Below are positions 1-8,302 of a stretch of DNA of 11,420 nt, piece after piece. The number at the start of each line of letters is the position of its first letter. The first letter of the stretch is position 1. The stretch covers positions 1 to 11,420 of the forward strand of contig CAJUGU010000127.1 of NCBI GenBank assembly GCA_910586105.1, given 5' to 3'. Position numbers and translations under genes: made by a program. The DNA comes from an uncultured Eubacteriales bacterium (GTDB lineage Bacteria > Bacillota > Clostridia > Oscillospirales > Butyricicoccaceae). Below the pieces are notes generated by a model. It did not search any database, was not told the DNA's origin, and worked only from the letters and a program-made list of their open reading frames with translations.

Positions 1-120
1 GGCGGGATAGGTGCGATCAAAGCCGTTTCTGCCTGCGGCTTCGTCCCGCCAAAACGACGGCGGGACGAAGTGGCAGGATCGGCAAAATTTTCGGAACGCG
101 GGGTCGCGTTCCAACAAACG
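1..120. other. Intergenic sequence with a 12-bp hairpin
   Basis: I see no convincing gene here. A perfect 12-bp inverted repeat pairs 39-50 (CTTCGTCCCGCC) with 59-70 around an 8-base loop. It has no T-run on either strand, so it is not an obvious intrinsic terminator. A + strand frame is open from base 1 to a TAA at 139-141, but that stop falls inside the terminator hairpin at 121-160 and the translation is arginine-rich and unrecognised. Another + frame stops at 8-10 (TAG), which is a better candidate for the end of a gene entering from the left. Confidence 0.4.
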
Positions 121-163
121 AAGCATCCCGACGAACGGTAAAACGGTCGCCGGGATGCTTTTT
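121..163 (+). terminator. Intrinsic terminator for rightward transcription
   Basis: AAGCATCCCG (121-130) pairs perfectly with CGGGATGCTT (151-160), with a few further pairs inside, and the right arm runs into TTTTT (159-163). This is the shape of a rho-independent terminator read on the + strand. It implies a + strand gene ending left of, or just inside, the window edge, convergent with the giant minus-strand gene. Confidence 0.75.
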
Positions 164-272
164 GCTGCGCGGCAAGCCGGACATTCCCACAGCAGGCGCA
201 GGTTTTGCCTCCCCTCGAAAGCGCGCGCCTTCTCCGCTGACGCGCCGCCCCCGCCGTTATATTCCCGCGCGC

Positions 273-313
273 AAAAAAACTTGGCGGGGACTGCTTACAC
301 AGTCCCCGCCAAG
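273..313 (-). terminator. Intrinsic terminator of the giant SLH protein gene
   Basis: A perfect 14-bp stem pairs 280-293 (CTTGGCGGGGACTG) with 300-313 around a 6-base loop. On the minus strand it is followed at once by seven T (complement of the A-run 273-279). It lies about 80 bases past the stop codon of the giant gene and is the clear end of that transcript. Confidence 0.9.
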
Positions 314-324
314 GGGTGAATCGC

Positions 325-380
325 CGATCGTTTGATCGATCCCATCTGGGGGACGATCCGGCCTTCGGACCGGATCGTCC
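325..380 (-). repeat. Two extra hairpins in the 3' untranslated region
   Basis: Between the stop codon (396-398) and the terminator are two more inverted repeats. GGACGATCCGG (351-361) pairs with CCGGATCGTCC (370-380) over 11 bp with an 8-base loop. CGATC (325-329) pairs with GATCG (334-338). Neither has a T-run. They may protect the mRNA 3' end or act as a backup pause site; that role is inference. Confidence 0.5.
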
Positions 381-395
381 GGGCAGGCGGCTGGC

Positions 396-3300
396 TTATT
401 GCAGCCCGCCGCTGACCACGTCGCCGGGATTCTGCGCGTCGTAAATATCCGACCACGCCTGTTCGATCGCCGACCAGTCGCGCACCGGAAGCATCTCCGT
501 CCATTCCTCGGTCATGTTGCCGATACGGACATACTCATGCGAGTTCGTCGCTTCCTGCACATCTTCATAATACCACTTGGACTTGTCCATATTATCGGGC
601 CATACAATCATGTCCTCATGCATATGGTCAGCGTCCGGGGTACGGCCGATCATGGCATTGATGATCGCCATCACTTCGGCGCGGGTAATCGGTTCGTCGG
701 GGCGGAAGGGACGGTCAAAGCCCTCCATCCAGCCGATCGCCGCCGCGCGGTTGATATACTCGCGCGCCCAGTGGCCACTGATATCCGTGTAGTAATCGCC
801 GCCGACGTAGGGCTCGCTGAGGAAGCGCGCCGCAACGGTCGCAAATTCCGCCCGGGTGATGTTGTTGTAAGGCTCAAACCTGCCGTTGGTGCCGCCGCTG
901 ATGATCCCGGCTTTGGAAATGACCGAAACCGCGACATTGAACCAGTCGCTTTCCTGCGAATCCGGATAGGGATTGGACTTGCTCCAATACGCCTTGCGGG
1001 ATTCCTCGGTCAGCAGCCGATAGAAGATCGTCGCGACCTCCGCGCGGGTGATGCAGTCGTCCGGATGCGCCAGACCGTCCGACCGGCCTACGATGTAGGC
1101 AAAGTGGTCTTCGGTATTCAGCGCGACCGGCGGCTTTTCAGCATCTACGGTCTTCGGGACGATGGTCGTGCCGGTACCGCCCGGGCCGCCCGGCTTGCTG
1201 GGCCGCCGATAGCTATTCGTCCAGGTCACGCCCGTGATCTCGGCTTCGAGTTTCTGGTTGTTGTCGTCGTCATGGACGCGGATCTCAAGCGTTTTTTCCG
1301 CCGTGTCATAGGTCATATTCCCCGCCGTGCCCTTCACTTCGGTCAGGGTATAGCGGTAGGTACCGGGCATCGAAAACGCGATCTTTCCAAACGGCACCGA
1401 AGCGCTGTCGCCGCTGGTGGGCGTGATCACGACCTGCGAACAGTCCGCGCCGTCCTTTTGCGGCCAGGGCGCGCCGTCCTGCGGGGTGATATTGAAGGTG
1501 AACGAATCGCCGTTCGTGAATTGACGTCCGCTGATCTGCTTCACAAGCGCCGCCGTTGCGGTATTGGCGCCGGGATCGTCGGGATCTTCCGGATCCTCGC
1601 CGATATCCACAATAATCGGATCCAGCTTGAACGTATTCACAAACCTCGAATTCCGGTCGCCGAGCACGTCCGCATAGATGATCACGTTGGTATCCTCCAG
1701 CGTGGCAAGCGTCCCGTCGACCTTGTGCAGATGCACGTAAACGTAGATCTCCCGCTGCGCCGCGTCATAATGCATGCCCTGATACCAGCCGTCGACCGCG
1801 CCTTCGGGGATATCTTCGGACAGGGTATACTTGTACACCTTGCCATAGAAGCTCCCGCCCATGTTCTCCGCCGTATAATCCAGCGTGCCCAGGGTGATCG
1901 CGCCAGTCACGCCGTTGTGGACTTTGCCCGATTCCGTCACGCCGCTGGGCAGGCGCTGCGCCGGATCGGCCAGGACTTGCAAATGCTTGAGCATCTCCAG
2001 CCGGGCGTCGTCGTTTGGAAGGTCATGGTACTTCTTCGCTTCTTCCTCCGACATCACGTGCGAACCCTCCCGTTTCAGGTTGAACGCGAATTCGCCCGCT
2101 TCCATCTGCGTGGGACGGTTGCCTTCCAGCACCTTGATCGCTTCAAAACTGCGGTCGACCTGCGCCGGGTTGTAGGTGTTCCGGAACATGAGCTTGCCGG
2201 TCAGATCGCCGCCGTCCAGCGGCTGCTGCGTCCAGCCGGTGATCCGGCCGTCTGCCGCGTCGATCGTCCCGATCGGGTCCTCCTCTTCCGGGCTTGCCGC
2301 GTCGCGCGTTTCCAGCTTCGTGACTGCCGCAGTCAGATCCGAGCCGTCGATCCTGACCTCGACCGTCACACGATACATTGCGTTGTCGTAGGTCACGCCG
2401 GGGACGGCATCCGTGCCGGTCGGACGTTTTTCGTTGATAACATAGGTGTAATCGCCCGGCTGCTCGAACCGGATCGCGCCGAAGCTGCCGTTAAGCTCCG
2501 TCGCGTCTGCGGTCGAAAGCAGGTCGACTTCTACCGCGCCGCCCGCCGGGAGCGGCGTCCCGTTCGGGCTTTGCGCGCCCGCTCGGAGCTGGATGTAATA
2601 ATGGTTGCCGCCAAAGAATTTCCGCGGGTTGCCGTCCTCGTCCAGCAGGATCTTTTGCACCGTAAAGCTCCGATCCGTGCCGTCGGTCGGGTCGCCGTCG
2701 GTATCCAGCCACGCCGTTGCGTGGTAACGGTTGTTGAATACGGCGGAAACCGCTGTATCGGTGACGTTCGTCTTCACGCTGTGGCCTTGCTGGTTCGTGC
2801 CGTTAACCGCGATACTCTCCAAGGTGTAGTAGTTCCGGTTGGTCGGGTCGAAGCTGGACGTGCCGTCAACGGCCTGCGTGATGGTGCATTCGCCCACAAC
2901 CCCGGCAACGGACAACACTTCACCATTTTTCAGCGTGAAGCTGACCGTCAGGTCATCTACCGTGATCTGCTCGCCACTGCTCGGGTCTGCGGTGCTCGCG
3001 TTCTTGTAAACGAGCACGTTGTCGAGATTCGTACTCGCAGGCAGTGTGAGCGTATAGTTGAACATATCGTCCGGCGGATTCATGCCTGCCACTGCGGAAG
3101 TCACCGAGTTTGTCACGGTCAAGCCCGCCGTGACGTGCTTCCAGTTGGCGTAGAATGTCAGATTGCCGACACTCTTCTTATCAACCTTAAGCTCGGAATC
3201 CCCGTTCGCTCTTTGTGTCGGAGTAACGTTCGTAACGTCGTCTTTATACGTCCAGCCGTCGAACTCCCACCATACCTTGGTATCGGGATCCTGGATGTAC

Positions 3301-6300
3301 GTGGGGTTCTTAACCGCGAAGCCTTCCTCGACGGTGTATCGGGTCGGGTTCGTTTTGTCTGCCTTTGCAGCATCAACGTTCGACTCGGTCTCCGATCCAC
3401 CTGCCGGGATCTGGTAAGTGATCCCAGCCACCGCAGTCTGTGCCGCAGCGACCAGCTTGTCACTGACCGTCTCGCCGTCTTTTGTGGTAAACTCGTCCGC
3501 CGTGCTGTCATACTCCACTTCGTACACGATCGGCTGCACCAGATAAGTCGCTTTACGCGATGCTTTGATTTCGTCATCGGACTCAAGGGGACCCACTTCC
3601 GCGTAGTTCCCTACCGGCATATATGCCCCATCCTCTTCGCGCTTCACGAGCTGATAACCCTGCGCCCTCAGACCGTCAAACATTGCGTTTGTGATCTGTG
3701 TCGACGGCGTATCGATATCGTCCTTGGACATTGTGCTGATGGGCACCGGATCGCCGTCCTCGGTACCGGCTCTGACAAATTGAATGCTGAATTTCTTCGT
3801 CGTGTTCCGGCTGTAAAGGAAGTACACTTGATACGTGGTGGTATCCGCCAGCGTGACCGACTTGTTCGGGTCGATCGGCGTAAAGCCTGCAAACTGTTTT
3901 GCAGTCAGCCAAAGGACGGTATTCGCAGGGTAGGCTTCTGTGTGCGCTTCCCCGTTCTCTTTGTCTGAATTGAGAACAAGGTATTCGCCGTTCTCACCAG
4001 AAACGTTAAATTTCTTCACGACCTCGCCGTCTGCGACTTTATAGTCGTCTGCAACTTTGCACAAATACCAAACGGTGTATTTGTAGGTCTCCCGCGTCTG
4101 CTCCGTCCATTTCGCTACGACGTTGATATTTTGCGTAACCGCCTGGTCGAAGTCAAACGGCGTGTTGGTGGCGTTCCCGTCTGCGTCCGCTACATACCAG
4201 CCAGTCAGCGTATGCCCCGCCCAAACCGGGCGTGGGATTTTACCGCTTGCAGTAAATCGCGTGTTTGCCGCGATTGTCTGCACCTTGTAGCTCGCTATCT
4301 CATCCTCGTCCGTAATACCGGAAAGGGTACCGTCGCCCCAGTCAAAGGTCACTTTATATCCGTCGTTTGACCACTTTGCGTAAACATACACATCGCTGGA
4401 AATGGGTAGATTCCAATTCATTTCCTCTGTGCAGGCACGATCCAAATACCAGCCGCCAAAGCTCCACTCAGCCTTGCCGTCAGGCGAACGGTCGGGACAT
4501 ACCGGAATCCCATTACCGTGCTCGTCCTTTGCTGGCGTCCACTCGCCCTGATAATCGGTGGTTGCTTTATCATACGCTGGCACGACTTTATAGGTTTTTT
4601 CTGCCAATGTCGTACCATAGGGGATCTCCACCTTCGTTCCAAGTTCTACCTCAGGATCTGCGGCGTCCGCTCTTGTAACTGGCGCCACGTAATGAATGGT
4701 GTATCGATCGCGGGTATAGTAGAAGTACAGGTCATAAGGATTTCCCTCCTGGCCAACTTGCGTTTGCTCCGGAGCAGACCCATCCTTAGGCCCATACTGC
4801 GTGCTGTGGTCTGGCGCATATGGGGAATTTCCATCCAGATTCGCTACTTTTGTCAAGTGCGGGCGTGCGCTGGGATTTTGCGCCCGGATAACGTTTGTAG
4901 AAACCGTGCTTACCCGCCGCGCAACCGCATAGCACCTGAGCGTATCGCCGTCAGCCGTGCCTCGGAAGATACGAACGGCATAATATTCCGTTCCGTTGGC
5001 TGCCTCATAGCCACTCTCATCCTCACACGCGGTGATTGTACTGCCATCATACTTAACCTTCATCAAGTCGGTATAGCCGAAAGCATTGATTGTCGCGCAA
5101 GGAACCAGATAAAGCACATTGGCACGCTCTAGAGAGCTATTATAGATTGAATACTGCACGATATCCGTCAGCGATGTGATCGTATTTGCATCCAGCTGCG
5201 GGATTTCGTAGCAGTGATTAAATCGATAATAGCTTGGTGTATAATCCGTCCAATATGCATAAAGATGATGCGTCGTATCGGGCTGGCTCGGATTCGCAAT
5301 GATATCGGCGCCCATAGCGCTGTAAACGCCCATTAACGTACCCTCACGATTCGCGGGGTCCTTAACAAAGTAATCGTTATACGGCCCGCAGGTAGTCGCC
5401 CAAGAGATAAAGTGAAAGGTTGTGCGACTGGATTGCTCAGGATAAAGGCAGCTGACGCTTTCGTCAGACGACACCGGCCAAACATCCCGAAGGTCGGCTC
5501 CGTATTTCGCCTCGATCTTGATTCGTTCAGGGAATCCGAAGTTGTTCTCAGTTCCATTTGCTGCTGTAAAACGATTGTAACCGTTAGTGGTTCCATCCGT
5601 ATCGCTGTATCTGTCTGAGGCATCCGGATCCGGATTATCCATTATGGAAAAGCCTCTTGTATTGTACGCAATATACGGGGTGTTATTGCGATGCCCATAG
5701 TAGGTGAAATCCAATGAATAGATGTTCCGGCTATAGTACACGTTGATAACGGTCGAACCGTCAGAAGCTACAGCCGTATCCTCTGAGCTGATAGCAGACG
5801 GTGAATAAAAGGAGGCTGCGTCTATTTCACCGTCAGTAACCCCAACCTTACCAATCTTCTGGGAAAAATTTTGCGTGATGTCATGCGCCAAATCCGTCGT
5901 GCCAGCAGTCGCCGTCAACGTCTTGTTTTGCACGCCCAAATTCAGGGTGGCACCTGTAGGCGCGTTAAGATAGACATTGCCGATATTGCTGTACGTCCGG
6001 TCGGTAGTCACGATATCATCCTGATATGCTTTGTGATCGTCCAAATAAGTGCTGGCGTTCTTCTCCTTGACCGATACCTTCACATCATCCGACGCGTCAT
6101 CGGACAGGTCTTCGACCCAGAACACCACGCGCACATTGGCATCGCCCGATTCCCACTTTGGATAAAGATGCAGCGCCTTGATCCCGTCGTTGCCTTCTTC
6201 ATCCTGTACGATCACGGCCTTGGCGATCGTATCTTGATCCAGCGTCAGGGTGTCGCCAACTTTAAGATAGCGTTTGCCGTCTTCCTCGTAAACATTTAAA

Positions 6301-8033
6301 CCCGCATCCGCTGTTACACCGTCACGAAGCTGATACATCCAACCCCCAAAGGTATAACCGGTTCTGGTTGGCAGCTTATAATCCGGAACCTCTTTCCCGT
6401 CATTTTTCAGGGATGGGTTGTTCGGATTATTATCAAATTCCAACGAACGGCCTATATTCACTTGCTGGCGTTCGATATACGTGTAGTCGGTGTTAAAGAT
6501 CACGCGGTAAGCGTCCGCGTCCTTATAACGGATGTCAATAACCGTGCCGTTCTGATTCTCCGTTGTCCGGAGCGCAATTTCCTGCTGCGAGAACGGTATC
6601 GGCACGTAAGGGGTGAAATCAAAGTGGTTGCCCGTCTGATCCGCAGGGACTACGGCAGGGCTGTCCTTTGCGTTGGTCAGCGCGCCCACACGGCCCTGTA
6701 CCGATTCCGTATACACCTGCACATAATCTTTACCATCAAATTGCTTTTTGGGTGGATTCGTAGGTACGCCCGGTGTTCCATCTGGCGGTGTTGGCACCCA
6801 ATGATTCACGGTGTAAGAGGTCGCGTTGCGGCGGTAGTAAACCGTTATCGTGGTCGCCTCATCCAGCTCCTGCTGCTTCGACGGGTCTTTCGCAGCCTCT
6901 TTTTGCAGGTCAAGGATCTTCTTTGCCTGCTCCGCCGTGATTTCAACCTTCAGCTTGGGGTTAGTTCCCACGGAAGCCGCGCCGGGATATTCACCAGCGT
7001 CGCCGGTAACTGTAGCATGATAGTAATCATGCTTTAAGCTGCCTTCGGCATAGTCTTTCAACGTTGTTTCAGCTACCTTGTAATGGGTCGCAATTCTGCT
7101 TATCTCCGTATCCGACGCAGGTGATATACGGGCTAAATCCCATGCGGCTTTATACAAATTTGTATATTCTCCGCTTGCATTATCCCCGTTTACATATACC
7201 AGCGAAGGATTAACGGAAAAATAACCGTTTGCCAGCGCTTCCTCGATCCGCTTCTGAACCTCTTCCGTGTACTCCTCTCTGGTCAGCTCGGTTGCAAGAT
7301 CCGGATCCATCAGGAACCAGTTGAGAGGATAGGGGTTCAGCAGCAGGCGGAAGCCGTCCTTCGCGGTGATATCCTGCGCAGGGATCTCGGGCGCTATCAC
7401 AGAGCCATCGGTGTCCTTTGCGATCGGCACCTCAACGACAACGGTATCCGCCGCCGCCGTACCCGCAAGTCCGCCGGTGCGTGAATACTCAAATCGAAAC
7501 GTCAGCGTGATAATATCCACGCCATTAAAAGTGACATTCGTTAATGGGCCTTTGAACTGCGCCAACGCCATGGCGTCATACTCGCCGGGTTCGCTGTCCC
7601 GGTCGGAAACGACCGCCTCATAGCCGGGGGCGACCTCATACTCAATGAGCAGCTGCATCGCATAATAACCGGCGCCGTCGTCGAAATCGCCGGCCGGCGC
7701 GAAATCCTCGCGGTTCACGACCCAGCCCTCGACGAGCTCAAATTCCTCGTTGTCCAGATAACTGCCGCGGACAGCTTGCATCCCCGTCCGCTCCAACGCG
7801 TTTTGCTGGAAGTCATAATTGCCTTCCCCGTCAAAATCGTCCTCCGTCATCTGGATCATTTCCGTGCTGCCATAGGACTCCCCGTCCAGTTCCAGGGCGT
7901 GGGTAACCAGCAGGTAAAAAGGCGTTTCCGCCGGTTCGTCCGTATCCACCGCAAAGGCCTGCACGGAAACCAGAGAAACCGTCATTACCAGTGCCAGCAG
8001 TCCCGACAGGCAACGTTTTATGATCTGTTTCAT
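396..8033 (-). CDS. Giant secreted SLH-anchored adhesin with InlB-type repeats and isopeptide pilin-like domains
   Basis: The product has 2545 residues, roughly 280 kDa. I chose the ATG at 8033: AAAGGAGA (8039-8046) sits 5 bases upstream, and the protein then opens with a signal peptide (basic MKQIIKR, a hydrophobic core, cleavage after AFA at residue 28). The frame is open 40 codons further up, but starting there would bury the signal. Domains: 29-240 unrecognised and acidic; 240-400 partly helical; 400-1635 five InlB/Listeria-Bacteroides-type repeats with [FIGD]xW/GW cores near 564, 878, 1197, 1279 and 1593. Four pilin-like (FctA/DUF7601-type) domains follow: 1637-1770, about 1785-1956, 1960-2137 and 2155-2275. 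The last three carry Lys/Glu/Asn sets K1794-E1868-N1952, K1967-E2073-N2133 and K2165-E2232-N2273, as expected for intramolecular isopeptide bonds. A Gly/Pro linker (2277-2305) leads to three SLH domains (about 2308-2343, 2354-2405, 2414-2463), each with TRAE, and an 82-residue tail. It lacks a C-terminal LPXTG signal, so anchoring is by SLH binding to a wall polymer. The adhesin or stalk role is inferred. Confidence 0.93.
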   Translation of the reverse strand: MKQIIKRCLSGLLALVMTVSLVSVQAFAVDTDEPAETPFYLLVTHALELDGESYGSTEMIQMTEDDFDGEGNYDFQQNALERTGMQAVRGSYLDNEEFELVEGWVVNREDFAPAGDFDDGAGYYAMQLLIEYEVAPGYEAVVSDRDSEPGEYDAMALAQFKGPLTNVTFNGVDIITLTFRFEYSRTGGLAGTAAADTVVVEVPIAKDTDGSVIAPEIPAQDITAKDGFRLLLNPYPLNWFLMDPDLATELTREEYTEEVQKRIEEALANGYFSVNPSLVYVNGDNASGEYTNLYKAAWDLARISPASDTEISRIATHYKVAETTLKDYAEGSLKHDYYHATVTGDAGEYPGAASVGTNPKLKVEITAEQAKKILDLQKEAAKDPSKQQELDEATTITVYYRRNATSYTVNHWVPTPPDGTPGVPTNPPKKQFDGKDYVQVYTESVQGRVGALTNAKDSPAVVPADQTGNHFDFTPYVPIPFSQQEIALRTTENQNGTVIDIRYKDADAYRVIFNTDYTYIERQQVNIGRSLEFDNNPNNPSLKNDGKEVPDYKLPTRTGYTFGGWMYQLRDGVTADAGLNVYEEDGKRYLKVGDTLTLDQDTIAKAVIVQDEEGNDGIKALHLYPKWESGDANVRVVFWVEDLSDDASDDVKVSVKEKNASTYLDDHKAYQDDIVTTDRTYSNIGNVYLNAPTGATLNLGVQNKTLTATAGTTDLAHDITQNFSQKIGKVGVTDGEIDAASFYSPSAISSEDTAVASDGSTVINVYYSRNIYSLDFTYYGHRNNTPYIAYNTRGFSIMDNPDPDASDRYSDTDGTTNGYNRFTAANGTENNFGFPERIKIEAKYGADLRDVWPVSSDESVSCLYPEQSSRTTFHFISWATTCGPYNDYFVKDPANREGTLMGVYSAMGADIIANPSQPDTTHHLYAYWTDYTPSYYRFNHCYEIPQLDANTITSLTDIVQYSIYNSSLERANVLYLVPCATINAFGYTDLMKVKYDGSTITACEDESGYEAANGTEYYAVRIFRGTADGDTLRCYAVARRVSTVSTNVIRAQNPSARPHLTKVANLDGNSPYAPDHSTQYGPKDGSAPEQTQVGQEGNPYDLYFYYTRDRYTIHYVAPVTRADAADPEVELGTKVEIPYGTTLAEKTYKVVPAYDKATTDYQGEWTPAKDEHGNGIPVCPDRSPDGKAEWSFGGWYLDRACTEEMNWNLPISSDVYVYAKWSNDGYKVTFDWGDGTLSGITDEDEIASYKVQTIAANTRFTASGKIPRPVWAGHTLTGWYVADADGNATNTPFDFDQAVTQNINVVAKWTEQTRETYKYTVWYLCKVADDYKVADGEVVKKFNVSGENGEYLVLNSDKENGEAHTEAYPANTVLWLTAKQFAGFTPIDPNKSVTLADTTTYQVYFLYSRNTTKKFSIQFVRAGTEDGDPVPISTMSKDDIDTPSTQITNAMFDGLRAQGYQLVKREEDGAYMPVGNYAEVGPLESDDEIKASRKATYLVQPIVYEVEYDSTADEFTTKDGETVSDKLVAAAQTAVAGITYQIPAGGSETESNVDAAKADKTNPTRYTVEEGFAVKNPTYIQDPDTKVWWEFDGWTYKDDVTNVTPTQRANGDSELKVDKKSVGNLTFYANWKHVTAGLTVTNSVTSAVAGMNPPDDMFNYTLTLPASTNLDNVLVYKNASTADPSSGEQITVDDLTVSFTLKNGEVLSVAGVVGECTITQAVDGTSSFDPTNRNYYTLESIAVNGTNQQGHSVKTNVTDTAVSAVFNNRYHATAWLDTDGDPTDGTDRSFTVQKILLDEDGNPRKFFGGNHYYIQLRAGAQSPNGTPLPAGGAVEVDLLSTADATELNGSFGAIRFEQPGDYTYVINEKRPTGTDAVPGVTYDNAMYRVTVEVRIDGSDLTAAVTKLETRDAASPEEEDPIGTIDAADGRITGWTQQPLDGGDLTGKLMFRNTYNPAQVDRSFEAIKVLEGNRPTQMEAGEFAFNLKREGSHVMSEEEAKKYHDLPNDDARLEMLKHLQVLADPAQRLPSGVTESGKVHNGVTGAITLGTLDYTAENMGGSFYGKVYKYTLSEDIPEGAVDGWYQGMHYDAAQREIYVYVHLHKVDGTLATLEDTNVIIYADVLGDRNSRFVNTFKLDPIIVDIGEDPEDPDDPGANTATAALVKQISGRQFTNGDSFTFNITPQDGAPWPQKDGADCSQVVITPTSGDSASVPFGKIAFSMPGTYRYTLTEVKGTAGNMTYDTAEKTLEIRVHDDDNNQKLEAEITGVTWTNSYRRPSKPGGPGGTGTTIVPKTVDAEKPPVALNTEDHFAYIVGRSDGLAHPDDCITRAEVATIFYRLLTEESRKAYWSKSNPYPDSQESDWFNVAVSVISKAGIISGGTNGRFEPYNNITRAEFATVAARFLSEPYVGGDYYTDISGHWAREYINRAAAIGWMEGFDRPFRPDEPITRAEVMAIINAMIGRTPDADHMHEDMIVWPDNMDKSKWYYEDVQEATNSHEYVRIGNMTEEWTEMLPVRDWSAIEQAWSDIYDAQNPGDVVSGGLQ

Positions 8034-8038
8034 TTTGC

Positions 8039-8046
8039 TCTCCTTT
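8039..8046 (-). promoter_or_regulatory. Ribosome binding site deciding the giant gene start
   Basis: The minus strand reads AAAGGAGA, then GCAAA, then ATG at 8033. This strong Shine-Dalgarno match favours the ATG in front of the signal peptide over the in-frame ATG at 8153, which has only a weak site upstream. Confidence 0.85.
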
Positions 8047-8149
8047 CGGAAGTTTTTATAAGATCCGGCGCCAAGTACGCGGGACTGTGCGTTTTCACGT
8101 TCGGCCCAGTCTCTGCGCGCTTGCGCCGCCGTATATCCATACCCCCGCT

Positions 8150-8266
8150 TCATGGAGGGACGGTATACTTCCGCCTGTCGGTAGGCGCCCGAATCGTGGC
8201 GGTAAAATGGCCAGTTCTATCAGGCGGGCACCCAGCCCAATATTCAGTTGTCCGAATTCGCTGCAT
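8150..8266 (-). CDS. Possible 38-residue leader ORF upstream of the giant gene
   Basis: The ORF starts at ATG 8266 and stops at TGA 8152-8150. It is preceded by an ideal Shine-Dalgarno sequence, AAAGGAGGTG, with GGAGG at 8274-8278 and 7 bases before the ATG. The product starts MQRIRTTEYW, is basic and polar, has no signal peptide or membrane helix, and is not recognised. Its stop overlaps (ATGA) an ATG at 8153 that is in frame with the giant gene, so ribosomes ending here could reinitiate into a 40-residue N-terminal extension. It may be a regulatory leader peptide, a real small protein, or the remnant of an older gene. Only the ribosome binding site and the overlap support it. Confidence 0.33.
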   Translation of the reverse strand: MQRIRTTEYWAGCPPDRTGHFTATIRAPTDRRKYTVPP

Positions 8267-8284
8267 GGCCTCACCTCCTTTGCA

Positions 8285-8302
8285 GGCGGACGGGGATCCG
8301 CC
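8285..8302. repeat. Short GC-rich hairpin beside the leader ORF ribosome binding site
   Basis: GGCGGA (8285-8290) pairs with TCCGCC (8297-8302) around a 6-base loop. On the minus strand it sits just upstream of the AAAGGAGGTG site of the leader ORF, so it could affect access to that site. The role is inference. Confidence 0.3.

Noticed and set aside
399..3968. A 1189-codon open frame on the + strand
   Set aside because: It lies entirely opposite the giant SLH gene, is very rich in Arg, Val, His and Asp, and has no recognisable domain. It is the antisense shadow of a GC-rich gene whose minus-strand product has clear SLH and pilin-like domains.
6355..6390. LPTRTG in the giant protein as a sortase motif
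   Set aside because: It is one residue too long for LPXTG, lies near residue 555 inside an InlB-type repeat, and lacks a following hydrophobic segment and basic tail. The protein is anchored by SLH domains.
8034..8153. 40-residue N-terminal extension of the giant protein starting at ATG 8153
   Set aside because: It would place the signal peptide inside the protein. The ATG at 8033 has a strong ribosome binding site and begins a standard signal sequence. I keep the overlap only as a regulatory possibility.
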